Shown: positions 1 through 8,900 of the stretch, piece after piece
Layout: every line of letters begins with the position of its first letter
How positions within the stretch are numbered: the first letter of the stretch is position 1
Assembly: GCF_000155595.1 (NCBI RefSeq)
Contig: NZ_DS989904.1
Coordinates: forward strand, 2,318,925 to 2,382,924
Reading direction: 5' to 3'
Origin: Synechococcus sp. PCC 7335
Lineage (GTDB): Bacteria; Cyanobacteriota; Cyanobacteriia; Phormidesmidales; Phormidesmidaceae
Length of the DNA stretch: 64,000 nucleotides
Position numbers and translations under genes: made by a program
The notes under the pieces: generated by a model
Seen by the model: the letters and a program-made list of their open reading frames with translations, nothing else
Told to the model about the DNA's origin: nothing
The model's database searches: none

Positions 1-1
1 A

Positions 2-3000
2 GAAGATCTAATCGACCAAACCCAGTTTACCCAGCCTGTTCTGTTCTCCTTTGAATATGCACTAACGAAGCTGTGGCAGTCATGGGGAGTTCAGCCTACG
101 GTTGTGCTCGGCCATAGTTTAGGTGAATATGTGGCGGCCTGTGTAGCGGGTGTGTTTAGCCTTGAAGATGGCCTGAAGCTGATTGCGGCGAGAGGTCGGC
201 TGATGCAGGCGCTGCCGGCAGGCGGGGCAATGCTGTCAGTAATAGCAGATGTAGCGCACTGCAAGGAAGTGTGTGAGCGGTCGGGAATAGGGTTGAAGGT
301 TGAGATTGCAGCGGTTAATGGACCACAAAGCACTGTACTGTCAGGAGACGCGGCGGCGATCGCCCAAATTGCCAAGACACTAGAACAGCAGTCGATTAGA
401 GCAAAGCCATTAGCGGTTTCTCACGCTTTTCATTCAGCGCGGATGGAGCCAATGCTAGAGGACTTTAGAGTGGTGGCAGAGTCTGTTGTATTTCGCCAGC
501 CGACGCTGCCGATAATTTCTATGTTGACTGGAAAACTGGCCACTGCGGAGATTGCAACGGCCGACTATTGGGTGCGCCATGTGCGATCGCCTGTCCGCTT
601 TCTAGACACAATGGAGACGCTTTACCAGCACGGCGAGAGAACTTTTCTGGAAATTGGTTCCAAGCCAATCTTGCTAGGCATGGGGCGAGGCTGCTTACCT
701 ACTGTAGAAGATGTGCAGTGGCTAGCTAGTCTACGTCCCAATCAATCAGATAAAGTCTCTATTCTTAGCAGTTTGGCTGCGCTGTATGTTCAAGGTAGAG
801 AAATCAACTGGCAGGCGGTAGAGCCAGAGATTGATATTAAAGGACTGTCGGTTTCGCTGCCGACCTATCCGTTTCAAAGGCAGCGCTACTGGTGGGATGA
901 GGCTAGTATCCCAAGTATGGAGCCCCCTCAGAAGACGACATTTGGTAACGAAACGGGGCACTCGCTGATTGGTAACTATCTACCCTTGGCAGGTTCTAAG
1001 GAAAAACATTTCCAAGCTCAGCTGAGTGCTCAGTTACCTAAGTACTTAAACGATCACCGCATTTTGGGACAGGTGGTCTTGCCGGGAGCGGCCTATGTAG
1101 AGATGGCGATCGCCGCCGCGCAGCAGTGGAAAAGCTCTATTGAGCTGACCCTAGAACAAGTCGTCATTGAGAAGCCGCTTACCTTCTGCAAAGATCAAGA
1201 AAGTACGCTACAAATCTCGCTGATTCCAGAGCATACAGACCAAGCTACTATTCAAGTTTTTAGCCTGCACTCTTCGAACGGAGCTGATAGAGAAACTGTT
1301 GAAGAAGTGATTAGGCACGCTACCGCGACAGTTATTTTTAACAGAGAGGCTACCGAGAAACCCTTAGTGGATTTTCAGCTAGCGGATTTTCAGGGAGCGC
1401 TATTGGCTCACCCAGTGGCAATCCCATCCTATTACCAGACTCTTAGCGACCAGGGCTTAAACTATGGCCCAAACTTCCAAGTCATCCAACAGCTCTGGCA
1501 GATAGAAGGGCAAGCACTCAGCCAGATTTGCCTGACGGAAGACAGCCTAAAAGATAGTGCAGGGGACCGCCGTGAAAAGACTTACGCCCTTCATCCGGCT
1601 CTACTAGATGGTTGCTTTCAGACTATTGGAGCTGCCGTGCAAGCGGACTCAAATCAAGGTACCTACCTACCTGTCGGTCTAGATCAACTGCAGTTTTATA
1701 GTCCCTTAGAGCGTTCTGGCTGGTGTGCGGTTAGACTACAACGCGCTCAACTTCATCAAAACGGCTCGAACCCCAGAGCGCTCAAGGCCGATCTGTTCAT
1801 CTGGAATGAAGCAGGAAAGCTGGCTGCTCAGGTGAGCGGAATGACGCTTAAATACGTCACAAGCGCTACTTTGCAACAGCTCTTCAAAACAACAGAAACT
1901 CAGCCGCGTATTCAGCCTTTAGAGACTATTCAAACTACCCCGCATCGCTGGTTGCATGAACTAGTTTGGCAGGTAAAAACTCACGACCAACCTCAGTCAC
2001 TATCAAATCAAAATGCTAAATTCTGGCTACTGTTTTCTGACCGTCAGGGAGTGGGAAAACAGGTTGCAAAAGAGCTACGGAATAAGAGCGATCGCGTTAT
2101 TGAGGTTATGCTCGCGGATACCTATCAGCTCGATCTAGATACAGACACCTGTAGGCTGAACTCGCTAGATCCGGCCGCTTTTGGCCAGCTGTTTGATGAT
2201 CTTGTTCCTACGCTTATTGCTGAGAATCAGGGAGTGCTAGCCTGCCAAATCGTATATCTATGGGCTTTAGATGCAAACCGAATCATTGGCGATCTTTTAG
2301 ATCAAGAAAGAATCTGTGGTGGTCTGCTTCATTTAGTACAGACTCTAGCGAAATTTCCAGCTCTAAAAGTGCGATTGTGGCTACTGACTCAAAATGCGCA
2401 GTCGATAGAGGCTCCCAGTCCGCTTGATCTTCAACAGTCTCCATTGCCGGGTCTAGCACGCACTCTACGCCTAGAGCAGCCAGAGCTAGGATGTACTTCT
2501 ATAGACTTACCGCAGCCATTCACCGATAGAGCGCAAGACCTACTAGTACAAGATCTCTGTGCGCCTGGCCCGGAAGAGCAGATTGCCTACCGTCAAGACA
2601 ACCGTTTTGTCGCTAGGATCTTGCCTCAAAATAAAGCGATTCAACCGCTAACAGAGCCTAGAGAATCAGCCTTTCGGCTTGGCCTTTCTAGCTATGGTGT
2701 CTTAGACGATCTCACTTTGTTGCCTGTAGAAAGACAGCCGCCAAATGCAGGAGAAGTGGAGATTCAGGTGAAGGCGTCGGGCCTGAATTTCCGAGATGTC
2801 TTGAATGCGTTAGGAATGCTTCAGTCTGTTTTGGAAGAGATGGGATTTTCGAGTCCGAGCGAGGTTCCGTTTGGGGGGGAGTGTGCTGGCGTCGTAAGCG
2901 CTGTGGGTGAAGGCGTAGATCATTTGAAAGTGGGCGATCAGGTGATTGCAGCTCAGGCAGTAGGTAGCTTACGACAGTTTGTCACCGTTCCGGCAGAGTT

Positions 3001-6000
3001 TGTGGTGACTAAACCTGTTTCAATGAGTTTTGCTGATGCAGCGACGGTGCCGACAGCGTTTTTGACGGCTTACTATGGTTTGGTGAACTGTGCCAGGTTG
3101 AGAAAAGGCGATCGCGTTCTCATTCATTCAGCTGCCGGTGGTGTGGGTCAAGCGGCGGTCCAAATTGCCCAATATATAGGTGCTGAAGTCTTTGCAACGG
3201 CTAGTTCGCCGAAGTGGGATTTCTTGCGATCACTGGGCATTCAGCATGTGATGGACTCGCGCACGCTTGATTTTGCCGAAGATATTTTGAGTGCAAGCGA
3301 AGGTCGCGGCGTCGATGTTGTATTCAACAGTCTCAATGGAGAGTTTATTGATAAAAGTCTTGAGGTTTTAGCGCCACAGGGTCGGTTTGTCGAAATTGGC
3401 AAAATAGGCATCTGGGATGCTGAAAAGATGAGCCGCATTCGAGCGGATGTTGACTATTTCCCTTTTGATTTGTTGGAAGTTTCTACGGAGGAACCACAGC
3501 TCATTTCTCAGCTTCTAGCTGATTTGATGTTGCAGTTTAAGGCGAAAAATCTATGCCCTTTACCCAAGACTGTTTTTCCAATCGAGTTTGCGCCTGATGC
3601 CTTTCGATATATGGCTCAGGCCAGACATATTGGGAAAGTGGTGCTGACCTTTAGTGCGATCGCGCCGCACCAGCCGCTAATTAACCCTCAGGCGACTTAT
3701 CTAATTACAGGCGGATTGGGCGCACTTGGTCTAAAGCTAGCCCGGTGGCTCGCCGAACAAGGAGCGCGCCATTTGGTGCTAATGGGTAGGCGATCGCCCT
3801 CTGAGTCCGCTCGACAGGCAATCAATGAACTTCAGCGCTCCGGAATAGCAGTAGAAACCATTCAGGCCGATGTTTCCAACCTATCTGCTCTCGAATCTGC
3901 TTTATCACCCTATCTCACCTCAAACACTAGTCTTCTAAAAGGTCCTCTAAAAGGTATCTTTCATCTAGCGGGCACCCTAGAAGATAGCCTACTGATCAAC
4001 CAATCTTGGCAGAACTTTGCCAAGGTAATGAAGCCGAAGGTAATGGGCGCTTGGAACCTGCATACGCTGACCAAATCGATTGATCTTGATCACTTTGTTT
4101 GTTTTTCTTCCATTGTTTCTGTGATGGGCTCACTTGGACAGAGTAACTATGCAGCGGCTAACGCTTTTCTAGATAGTCTTGCTCACCATCGTCAGAGTCT
4201 AGGACTGCCTGCGCTGAGCCTAAACTGGGGCCCTTGGGCCGAGGCTGGCATGGTTGCTAATCTAGACGAGCGCAGCAAGAAACGTATGGTAGAGCAAGGG
4301 CTAACGCAGATTTTGCCAGAAGTCGGTTTGGATCTAATGTCGCAGCTGATGCAACAGCCCAAAGCCCAGATTGGCATTATTCCAATCGATTGGGCTACCT
4401 TTATGGCAACAGCTAGCGGACAAGCGAGTGGCTCAAATTCGTCTTTACTCTCTGCGGTGAAGCCCGTTACAGCTCCGCAGCCGCGCATACAATCCGGCGT
4501 GCTCAGTCAGCTAGCCAAGTGTGAGAAAGACAATTCTCCCGAGGAGAGGCTACGCCAACGCGCTCAAATTCTCACTGGCTACCTTCGTACTCAGTTAGCC
4601 AAGGTGATGGGCTTTAGTTCTGCCGAGGCGATCGCCCCTGACCAGCAGTTTGGCGATCTAGGGATGGATTCTTTGATGGCGGTAGAGTTTAGCAACCGCT
4701 TACAGAAAAATCTCAACCATCCTATTCCTCAGACATTAGCCTTCGACTATCCTACAATCGACGCGCTAGCGAACTATCTATCGCACGAGATTGTTGTAGA
4801 TGATGCTTTGCCAGCAGAACAGCAAGAAGATGAGTCAGTAGGAGATTCTATTTTAGATAAACCTCCAAGCAAAAGCGCTGAAAACGGTGGGCTCGCTGCA
4901 AATAGAACCAATAATCTACCTACCTTTCAAGAAGTCTCTTCTGATACCGCTAGCGATCAGGTAGCATCCCAAACGGATTCGCAGGTGCCCTATACCCCTT
5001 ATACCCCACCTCTAGAGCACTATGAATTCTCTCAGCTTCCCGACTACCGCCGCCTTCGTCAAGATCTAGACCGGGTTGAAGATTTGGGAAATCCCTTCTT
5101 CACTGTGCATGAAGGTACCGCAACAGATACAACGCAAATTGAAGGGCGATCGCTGATTAACTATGCTAGCTATAACTATTTAGGACTCTCTGGTGATCCC
5201 AGATTGAACCAGGCCGCCCAAGATGCGATTACCCGCTACGGTACTTCAGTTTCAGCCAGTCGGGTTGTCTCTGGCGAACGCCCCATTCATCAGCAATTAG
5301 AACAAGGACTTGCAAAATTCCTTGGAACAGAGGACTGCATTGTCTATATCGGCGGCCATGCTACCAACGTCACTACTATTGGTCATCTATTTCAAGAAAA
5401 AGATCTGATTCTATACGACGCGCTCAGTCACAACAGCATTCGAGAAGGCTGTCGCCTCTCCGGCGCAACAGCGATGGAGTTCCCTCACAACGACTGGCAG
5501 GCGCTTAGTCAGCTATTGAAAGAGCATCGCCGTCATTACGAGAAAGTGCTAATCGCAATTGAAGGCGTGTATAGCACCGACGGTGATCTGGCACCGCTGC
5601 CTGAATTTGTGCGTTTAAAGGCAGAACACAAGACCTTCTTACTCGTGGACGAAGCGCATTCTATTGGTGTTTTAGGCAATACCGGGCGAGGTATCGGTGA
5701 ACACTTTGGCATTGAGCCAAGCGTGGTGGATCTATGGATGGGTACATTGAGTAAATCTTTTGCAAGCTGCGGCGGCTATATTGCAGGGTGCTCAGAACTC
5801 GTTGAGTACTTGAAATATACGGCGCCTGGTTTCGTATTCAGTGTGGGCATGGCTCCTTCTAATGCTGCCGCCGCATTCGCAGCGCTACAAATCATAGAAC
5901 AAGATCCTACCCTAGTCGCCAAGGTACAGCGAAGATCTCATCTCTTCTTGACTTTGGCAAAAGAAAGAGGCCTGAACACGGGTAATAGTCATGATTCCCC

Positions 6001-6226
6001 AGTCATCCCGATTATTGTAGGTGAGCCGTACAAAGCCGTGCAGCTTTCCCATATTCTGTTCCAACAAGGCATCAACGTCCAGCCCATGGTCTATCCATCT
6101 GTGCCCTATGATGCGGCGCGGCTAAGGTTTTTCCTAAGTTCGTCACATACAGAAGCGCAGATCCAGCAGACTGTAGGAATAATCGCAGATGAGCTAATGA
6201 TATTAAACACGGTGGCTCAAACGTGA
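2..6226 (+). CDS. Highly reducing type I polyketide synthase with C-terminal alpha-oxoamine synthase domain (5' partial)
   Basis: The reading frame is open from base 2, so the start and probably a ketosynthase lie upstream of the window. Visible order: acyltransferase with GHSLGE (Ser codon 116) and a malonyl-type HAFHS motif; dehydratase (His codon 1055, Asp codon 1607 in LLDGCFQ); a linker/pseudo-KR region; enoyl reductase (about 2680-3640, NADPH motif SAAGGVGQ); ketoreductase (about 3690-4340, TGGLGALG, Tyr codon 4148); ACP with GMDSL (Ser codon 4670); a Ser/Asp-rich linker; then a roughly 400-residue PLP enzyme (about 5000-6220) with DEAHS and the PLP lysine in GTLSKS (codon 5753). Every reductive domain keeps its key residues, so it should make a fully saturated chain. 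In known families (PigH, SxtA) an AOAS domain releases an ACP-bound acyl chain by decarboxylative condensation with an amino acid, giving an alpha-amino ketone. The product and amino acid here are unknown. No thioesterase is visible. The stop overlaps the next gene's GTG start. Confidence 0.93.
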   Translation, partial: EDLIDQTQFTQPVLFSFEYALTKLWQSWGVQPTVVLGHSLGEYVAACVAGVFSLEDGLKLIAARGRLMQALPAGGAMLSVIADVAHCKEVCERSGIGLKVEIAAVNGPQSTVLSGDAAAIAQIAKTLEQQSIRAKPLAVSHAFHSARMEPMLEDFRVVAESVVFRQPTLPIISMLTGKLATAEIATADYWVRHVRSPVRFLDTMETLYQHGERTFLEIGSKPILLGMGRGCLPTVEDVQWLASLRPNQSDKVSILSSLAALYVQGREINWQAVEPEIDIKGLSVSLPTYPFQRQRYWWDEASIPSMEPPQKTTFGNETGHSLIGNYLPLAGSKEKHFQAQLSAQLPKYLNDHRILGQVVLPGAAYVEMAIAAAQQWKSSIELTLEQVVIEKPLTFCKDQESTLQISLIPEHTDQATIQVFSLHSSNGADRETVEEVIRHATATVIFNREATEKPLVDFQLADFQGALLAHPVAIPSYYQTLSDQGLNYGPNFQVIQQLWQIEGQALSQICLTEDSLKDSAGDRREKTYALHPALLDGCFQTIGAAVQADSNQGTYLPVGLDQLQFYSPLERSGWCAVRLQRAQLHQNGSNPRALKADLFIWNEAGKLAAQVSGMTLKYVTSATLQQLFKTTETQPRIQPLETIQTTPHRWLHELVWQVKTHDQPQSLSNQNAKFWLLFSDRQGVGKQVAKELRNKSDRVIEVMLADTYQLDLDTDTCRLNSLDPAAFGQLFDDLVPTLIAENQGVLACQIVYLWALDANRIIGDLLDQERICGGLLHLVQTLAKFPALKVRLWLLTQNAQSIEAPSPLDLQQSPLPGLARTLRLEQPELGCTSIDLPQPFTDRAQDLLVQDLCAPGPEEQIAYRQDNRFVARILPQNKAIQPLTEPRESAFRLGLSSYGVLDDLTLLPVERQPPNAGEVEIQVKASGLNFRDVLNALGMLQSVLEEMGFSSPSEVPFGGECAGVVSAVGEGVDHLKVGDQVIAAQAVGSLRQFVTVPAEFVVTKPVSMSFADAATVPTAFLTAYYGLVNCARLRKGDRVLIHSAAGGVGQAAVQIAQYIGAEVFATASSPKWDFLRSLGIQHVMDSRTLDFAEDILSASEGRGVDVVFNSLNGEFIDKSLEVLAPQGRFVEIGKIGIWDAEKMSRIRADVDYFPFDLLEVSTEEPQLISQLLADLMLQFKAKNLCPLPKTVFPIEFAPDAFRYMAQARHIGKVVLTFSAIAPHQPLINPQATYLITGGLGALGLKLARWLAEQGARHLVLMGRRSPSESARQAINELQRSGIAVETIQADVSNLSALESALSPYLTSNTSLLKGPLKGIFHLAGTLEDSLLINQSWQNFAKVMKPKVMGAWNLHTLTKSIDLDHFVCFSSIVSVMGSLGQSNYAAANAFLDSLAHHRQSLGLPALSLNWGPWAEAGMVANLDERSKKRMVEQGLTQILPEVGLDLMSQLMQQPKAQIGIIPIDWATFMATASGQASGSNSSLLSAVKPVTAPQPRIQSGVLSQLAKCEKDNSPEERLRQRAQILTGYLRTQLAKVMGFSSAEAIAPDQQFGDLGMDSLMAVEFSNRLQKNLNHPIPQTLAFDYPTIDALANYLSHEIVVDDALPAEQQEDESVGDSILDKPPSKSAENGGLAANRTNNLPTFQEVSSDTASDQVASQTDSQVPYTPYTPPLEHYEFSQLPDYRRLRQDLDRVEDLGNPFFTVHEGTATDTTQIEGRSLINYASYNYLGLSGDPRLNQAAQDAITRYGTSVSASRVVSGERPIHQQLEQGLAKFLGTEDCIVYIGGHATNVTTIGHLFQEKDLILYDALSHNSIREGCRLSGATAMEFPHNDWQALSQLLKEHRRHYEKVLIAIEGVYSTDGDLAPLPEFVRLKAEHKTFLLVDEAHSIGVLGNTGRGIGEHFGIEPSVVDLWMGTLSKSFASCGGYIAGCSELVEYLKYTAPGFVFSVGMAPSNAAAAFAALQIIEQDPTLVAKVQRRSHLFLTLAKERGLNTGNSHDSPVIPIIVGEPYKAVQLSHILFQQGINVQPMVYPSVPYDAARLRFFLSSSHTEAQIQQTVGIIADELMILNTVAQT

Positions 6227-7272
6227 CCCGTCACTATCGAATTGCTGCGCTTCCCGGTGAGGGGATTGGCCCTGAAGTGGTTGAGTCTAGTTTGACTATT
6301 TTAGAGGCGATCGCTTCTAAAACGGGGTTCACACTCACCGTTAAGCCAGCGCTGATCGGCGAACCTGCTCGCGAACAGTTTGGCACTCCATTACCCACCG
6401 AGACGCTGCGGCTGTGTGAAGCTTCAGACGGTATTGTGTTTGGCTCAGTGACAAAAGGTGGGTTGTTAGAACTACGACGCCATTTTGATCTTTTTACTAA
6501 TCTGCGCCCAGTTCGCTCATTGCCTAGCCTTGTGCGGGCTTCGCCAATCAAAGCGGAGCGGCTAGCGGGGGTAGATTTGTTGTTTGTCCGCGAGCTAGTT
6601 AGCGGCATTTACTTTGGCCCATCGGGTCGGGGGGTAGATGAGAACGGACAGTATGGATTTCATACGATGCGCTATGCGGACGAAGAAATTAGACGAGTGG
6701 CTAGGGTAGCTTTAGGGTATGCGCAGCGACGGCGATCGCACTTAGTCGTGGCCCATAAAGAAAATGCGCTACCGCATCTACCTTGGTCACAGCTAGTAGC
6801 AGAAGAGGCGATCGCCTTTCCCACTGTTAAAGTAGAGCCAATGCTAGTCGACAACCTAGCCATGCAGCTAGTCATCCGGCCACAAGACTTCGATGTCGTA
6901 CTAGCGGGAAACCTGTTTGGCGATATCTTGAGTGATTTAGGCGGTGCGATTACCGGCTCAATTGGTCTGCTGGGTTCGGCTAGTCTTAATGCGAATGGGT
7001 TTGGTCTGTATGAAGCCGTCCATGGTACTGCTCCAAGCATCGCGGGTAAAGGCATTGCCAATCCGCTAGGGACCCTTGCGGGAATTATTCTTATGCTAGA
7101 GCAGTGGGGCGAGCAAAATGCTGCTAGTAGACTGACTGAAATCCAAGAGATTATCTTTGGGCAGGGATATAGGACCTTTGATCTCGCCTTACCATCCGCT
7201 TCAGCTTCAGAAAACGTACTGACTACTGCCGCACTGACCGAGTTGTTTCTGATGCATATTCGAGAGCCCTAA
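6223..7272 (+). CDS. Isopropylmalate/isocitrate dehydrogenase-family enzyme coupled to the PKS
   Basis: A 349-residue NAD(P)-dependent beta-hydroxyacid oxidative decarboxylase of the LeuB/ICDH/tartrate dehydrogenase family. Visible family motifs: PGEGIGPEVV at the N terminus, LLELRR and NLRPV (substrate arginines), VRELVSGIYFG (Arg/Tyr), a lysine in AHKENAL, metal-binding aspartates in DNLAMQL and GDILSD, and LYEAVHGTAPSIAGKGIANP near the C terminus. Compared with ordinary LeuB, the stretch between FGSV and GLLELRR is about a dozen residues shorter. This removes the segment that normally carries the PKWD...RPE substrate-loop residues, so the substrate is probably not 3-isopropylmalate. The GTG start overlaps the PKS stop by four bases (GTGA), which implies translational coupling. 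It could also be an atypical LeuB, but its position argues for a role with the PKS product or amino-acid substrate. Confidence 0.85.
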   Translation: MTRHYRIAALPGEGIGPEVVESSLTILEAIASKTGFTLTVKPALIGEPAREQFGTPLPTETLRLCEASDGIVFGSVTKGGLLELRRHFDLFTNLRPVRSLPSLVRASPIKAERLAGVDLLFVRELVSGIYFGPSGRGVDENGQYGFHTMRYADEEIRRVARVALGYAQRRRSHLVVAHKENALPHLPWSQLVAEEAIAFPTVKVEPMLVDNLAMQLVIRPQDFDVVLAGNLFGDILSDLGGAITGSIGLLGSASLNANGFGLYEAVHGTAPSIAGKGIANPLGTLAGIILMLEQWGEQNAASRLTEIQEIIFGQGYRTFDLALPSASASENVLTTAALTELFLMHIREP

Positions 7273-7335
7273 GCAGGTAGAATACCAATCATTCGTCTGA
7301 CTTCTGAAGTAAAATGCTTCGCTTGACTCATTTAT

Positions 7336-8277
7336 ATGTTTTTTGATTCTATAAAGTGCCAACGCTATACGCTTAGTACAATCCTATTTGTTGGCATCGC
7401 TTGCCTAGCTGGTGGGGGTAATGCGGCAGCGGACGAACCGATTGTGGAAGCAGACGCACAGCCTATTGTTCCATCTGATTTAGCACTATCCGACCTAGCA
7501 GAAGAAACACCTACGGAACTCTCCGACTTTGCTATACCCGAAATAGAACAAGCTGCCGAGCAACAACCTATCAGTTGGCAAGGCGTTAGTCAGCCCAGTA
7601 TTGATCTTTTACATCCCCAGCAACCAATTCTCAGCCAACAAATCTCTAGCCAACTAACCTCCGAGCAACAAAACTGGAGTAGGGAAGTTTATGAAGTAGT
7701 GGAACTAGAGAGCGAATCTCCTGAGCACTACTCTCCTGAGCACTACCCTAAGCACTATGAGAGTGCTGCCTTGCTGACTCAGGAGAATCAATTAGACGAA
7801 GCCCCTTCAAAGTTTGTTCAAGCTGGCAAACAGCGCTGGTATGTACAAGGTGGCTTAGGTGCTGATTTTGATGATGACTTATTTGGATTAGTCGGTGCTG
7901 GCGTCTCTCACTTTTTCTACAATGGTCATAGCATTAACCTCGAACTCAATGGGCTAGCTGTTGATCAGCAAGGCAACAATGCAGTCGGTTTGAACTTAGC
8001 GCTATTACTGCGATCACATTGGATACGTGGAGATAACTGGTCTATCTACATCGACGGCGGTGCAGGTCTTCTTACTACTAATAACGATGTCCCAGACGCA
8101 GGTTCTAGCTTCAACTTCACCCCTCAGATTGGCGGTGGTGCGACCTTTGCGGTCAACGACACCCAGCGTATTATGACTGGTCTGCGCTGGTATCATATCT
8201 CCAATGCTAGCCTCTTCGACTCCAATCCCGGTTTGGATGCTCTCTATGGCTACGTTGGTTACAACTTTCCCTTCTAG
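7336..8277 (+). CDS. PagL-like lipid A deacylase / acyloxyacyl hydrolase family outer-membrane protein
   Basis: A 313-residue exported protein. Residues 1-32 look like a signal peptide (hydrophobic LSTILFVGIACLAGG, then AAAD). Residues about 35-155 are low-complexity and rich in Glu, Gln, Pro and Ser, including a short repeat HYSPEHYPKHY. Residues about 165-313 read as an eight-strand beta barrel ending in aromatic YGYVGYNFPF, typical of outer-membrane proteins. The segment GLRWYHISNAS contains the His-x-Ser-Asn signature of the PagL 3-O-deacylase family, where His and Ser are catalytic. In PagL the reaction removes an acyl chain from lipid A; whether a cyanobacterial homologue acts on LPS or another acyl lipid cannot be told. 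It lies 63 bases after the dehydrogenase on the same strand. The long disordered insert before the barrel is unusual. Confidence 0.7.
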   Translation: MFFDSIKCQRYTLSTILFVGIACLAGGGNAAADEPIVEADAQPIVPSDLALSDLAEETPTELSDFAIPEIEQAAEQQPISWQGVSQPSIDLLHPQQPILSQQISSQLTSEQQNWSREVYEVVELESESPEHYSPEHYPKHYESAALLTQENQLDEAPSKFVQAGKQRWYVQGGLGADFDDDLFGLVGAGVSHFFYNGHSINLELNGLAVDQQGNNAVGLNLALLLRSHWIRGDNWSIYIDGGAGLLTTNNDVPDAGSSFNFTPQIGGGATFAVNDTQRIMTGLRWYHISNASLFDSNPGLDALYGYVGYNFPF

Positions 8278-8323
8278 ATTTTTTCCCTTCCAGGCAGCTG
8301 AGTGGACTCGAAGCTGACCTCTA

Positions 8324-8356
8324 TTTATAGTCTTAACAATTTATAGTCTTAACAAT
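8324..8356 (+). repeat. 16-bp perfect tandem duplication in leader of the MAPEG gene
   Basis: The unit tttatagtcttaacaa occurs at 8324-8339 and again at 8340-8355 with no mismatch. It ends 12 bases before the ATG at 8368, so it forms the immediate leader of that gene. Similar short tandem duplications recur across this window. Confidence 0.95.
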
Positions 8357-8367
8357 CGACCTTTTCT

Positions 8368-8772
8368 ATGACCACCGAACTTACCTGTCTGCTTCTACTA
8401 GCCCTTTGGTCTATTCCGCTCAATCATCTCCCGGCATTGGCACGTGTGTCTGAAGCGGGCATCGAATGGGCCGCAGGCAACCGAGACAAGCCTGTGGAAG
8501 GTCCGCCTTGGGTAGGTAGAGCAGACCGAGCTCAGCGTAATCATCATGACAATTTGGCGATGATTGCAACCGTGATCTTAATTGCGCAGGTGGTAGGGCA
8601 GACGGATGTATGGACAGCGAATGCCGCGATTGCAGTTCTCGCTTTTAGAGTTTTGCACGGTATAGCCTATATTGCTGGATTTGGACCAGTGCGATCGCTT
8701 GCCTACGTTGGCTCTATTATCGGACTAGGTGTCATTGTCTGGCGTATCTGCATTCCACACGTCACCTTCTAG
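8368..8772 (+). CDS. MAPEG family membrane protein
   Basis: A 134-residue protein with hydrophobic helices at about 3-25, 62-80, 83-105 and 108-128. It carries the MAPEG-type motif RAQRNHHDNLAMIA in the loop before the second helix. MAPEG proteins (membrane-associated proteins in eicosanoid and glutathione metabolism) are small trimeric membrane enzymes, and bacterial members are usually glutathione transferase-like with unknown substrates. It is on the same strand as the PKS group and 90 bases after the PagL-like gene, so a lipid- or xenobiotic-linked role is possible but unproven. A small hairpin (gccgta at 8775-8780, tacggc at 8784-8789) follows the stop, without a T run. Confidence 0.85.
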   Translation: MTTELTCLLLLALWSIPLNHLPALARVSEAGIEWAAGNRDKPVEGPPWVGRADRAQRNHHDNLAMIATVILIAQVVGQTDVWTANAAIAVLAFRVLHGIAYIAGFGPVRSLAYVGSIIGLGVIVWRICIPHVTF

Positions 8773-8900
8773 GAGCCGTAGCATACGGCAGTGTCATATT
8801 GATAGCTGCGAAGCCTGTTTTGTTTTCCCAGGGCCGAACCGAACATTCGGATATAGCAGTTAATCGCCCGCTCAACGCCTCGACGAGTTTCATTCAAGTT

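Noticed and set aside
6223..7272. Assignment as the housekeeping leuB of the leucine pathway
   Set aside because: The substrate loop is shortened, it is coupled to a PKS and lies 49 kb from leuD; I kept only the family name.
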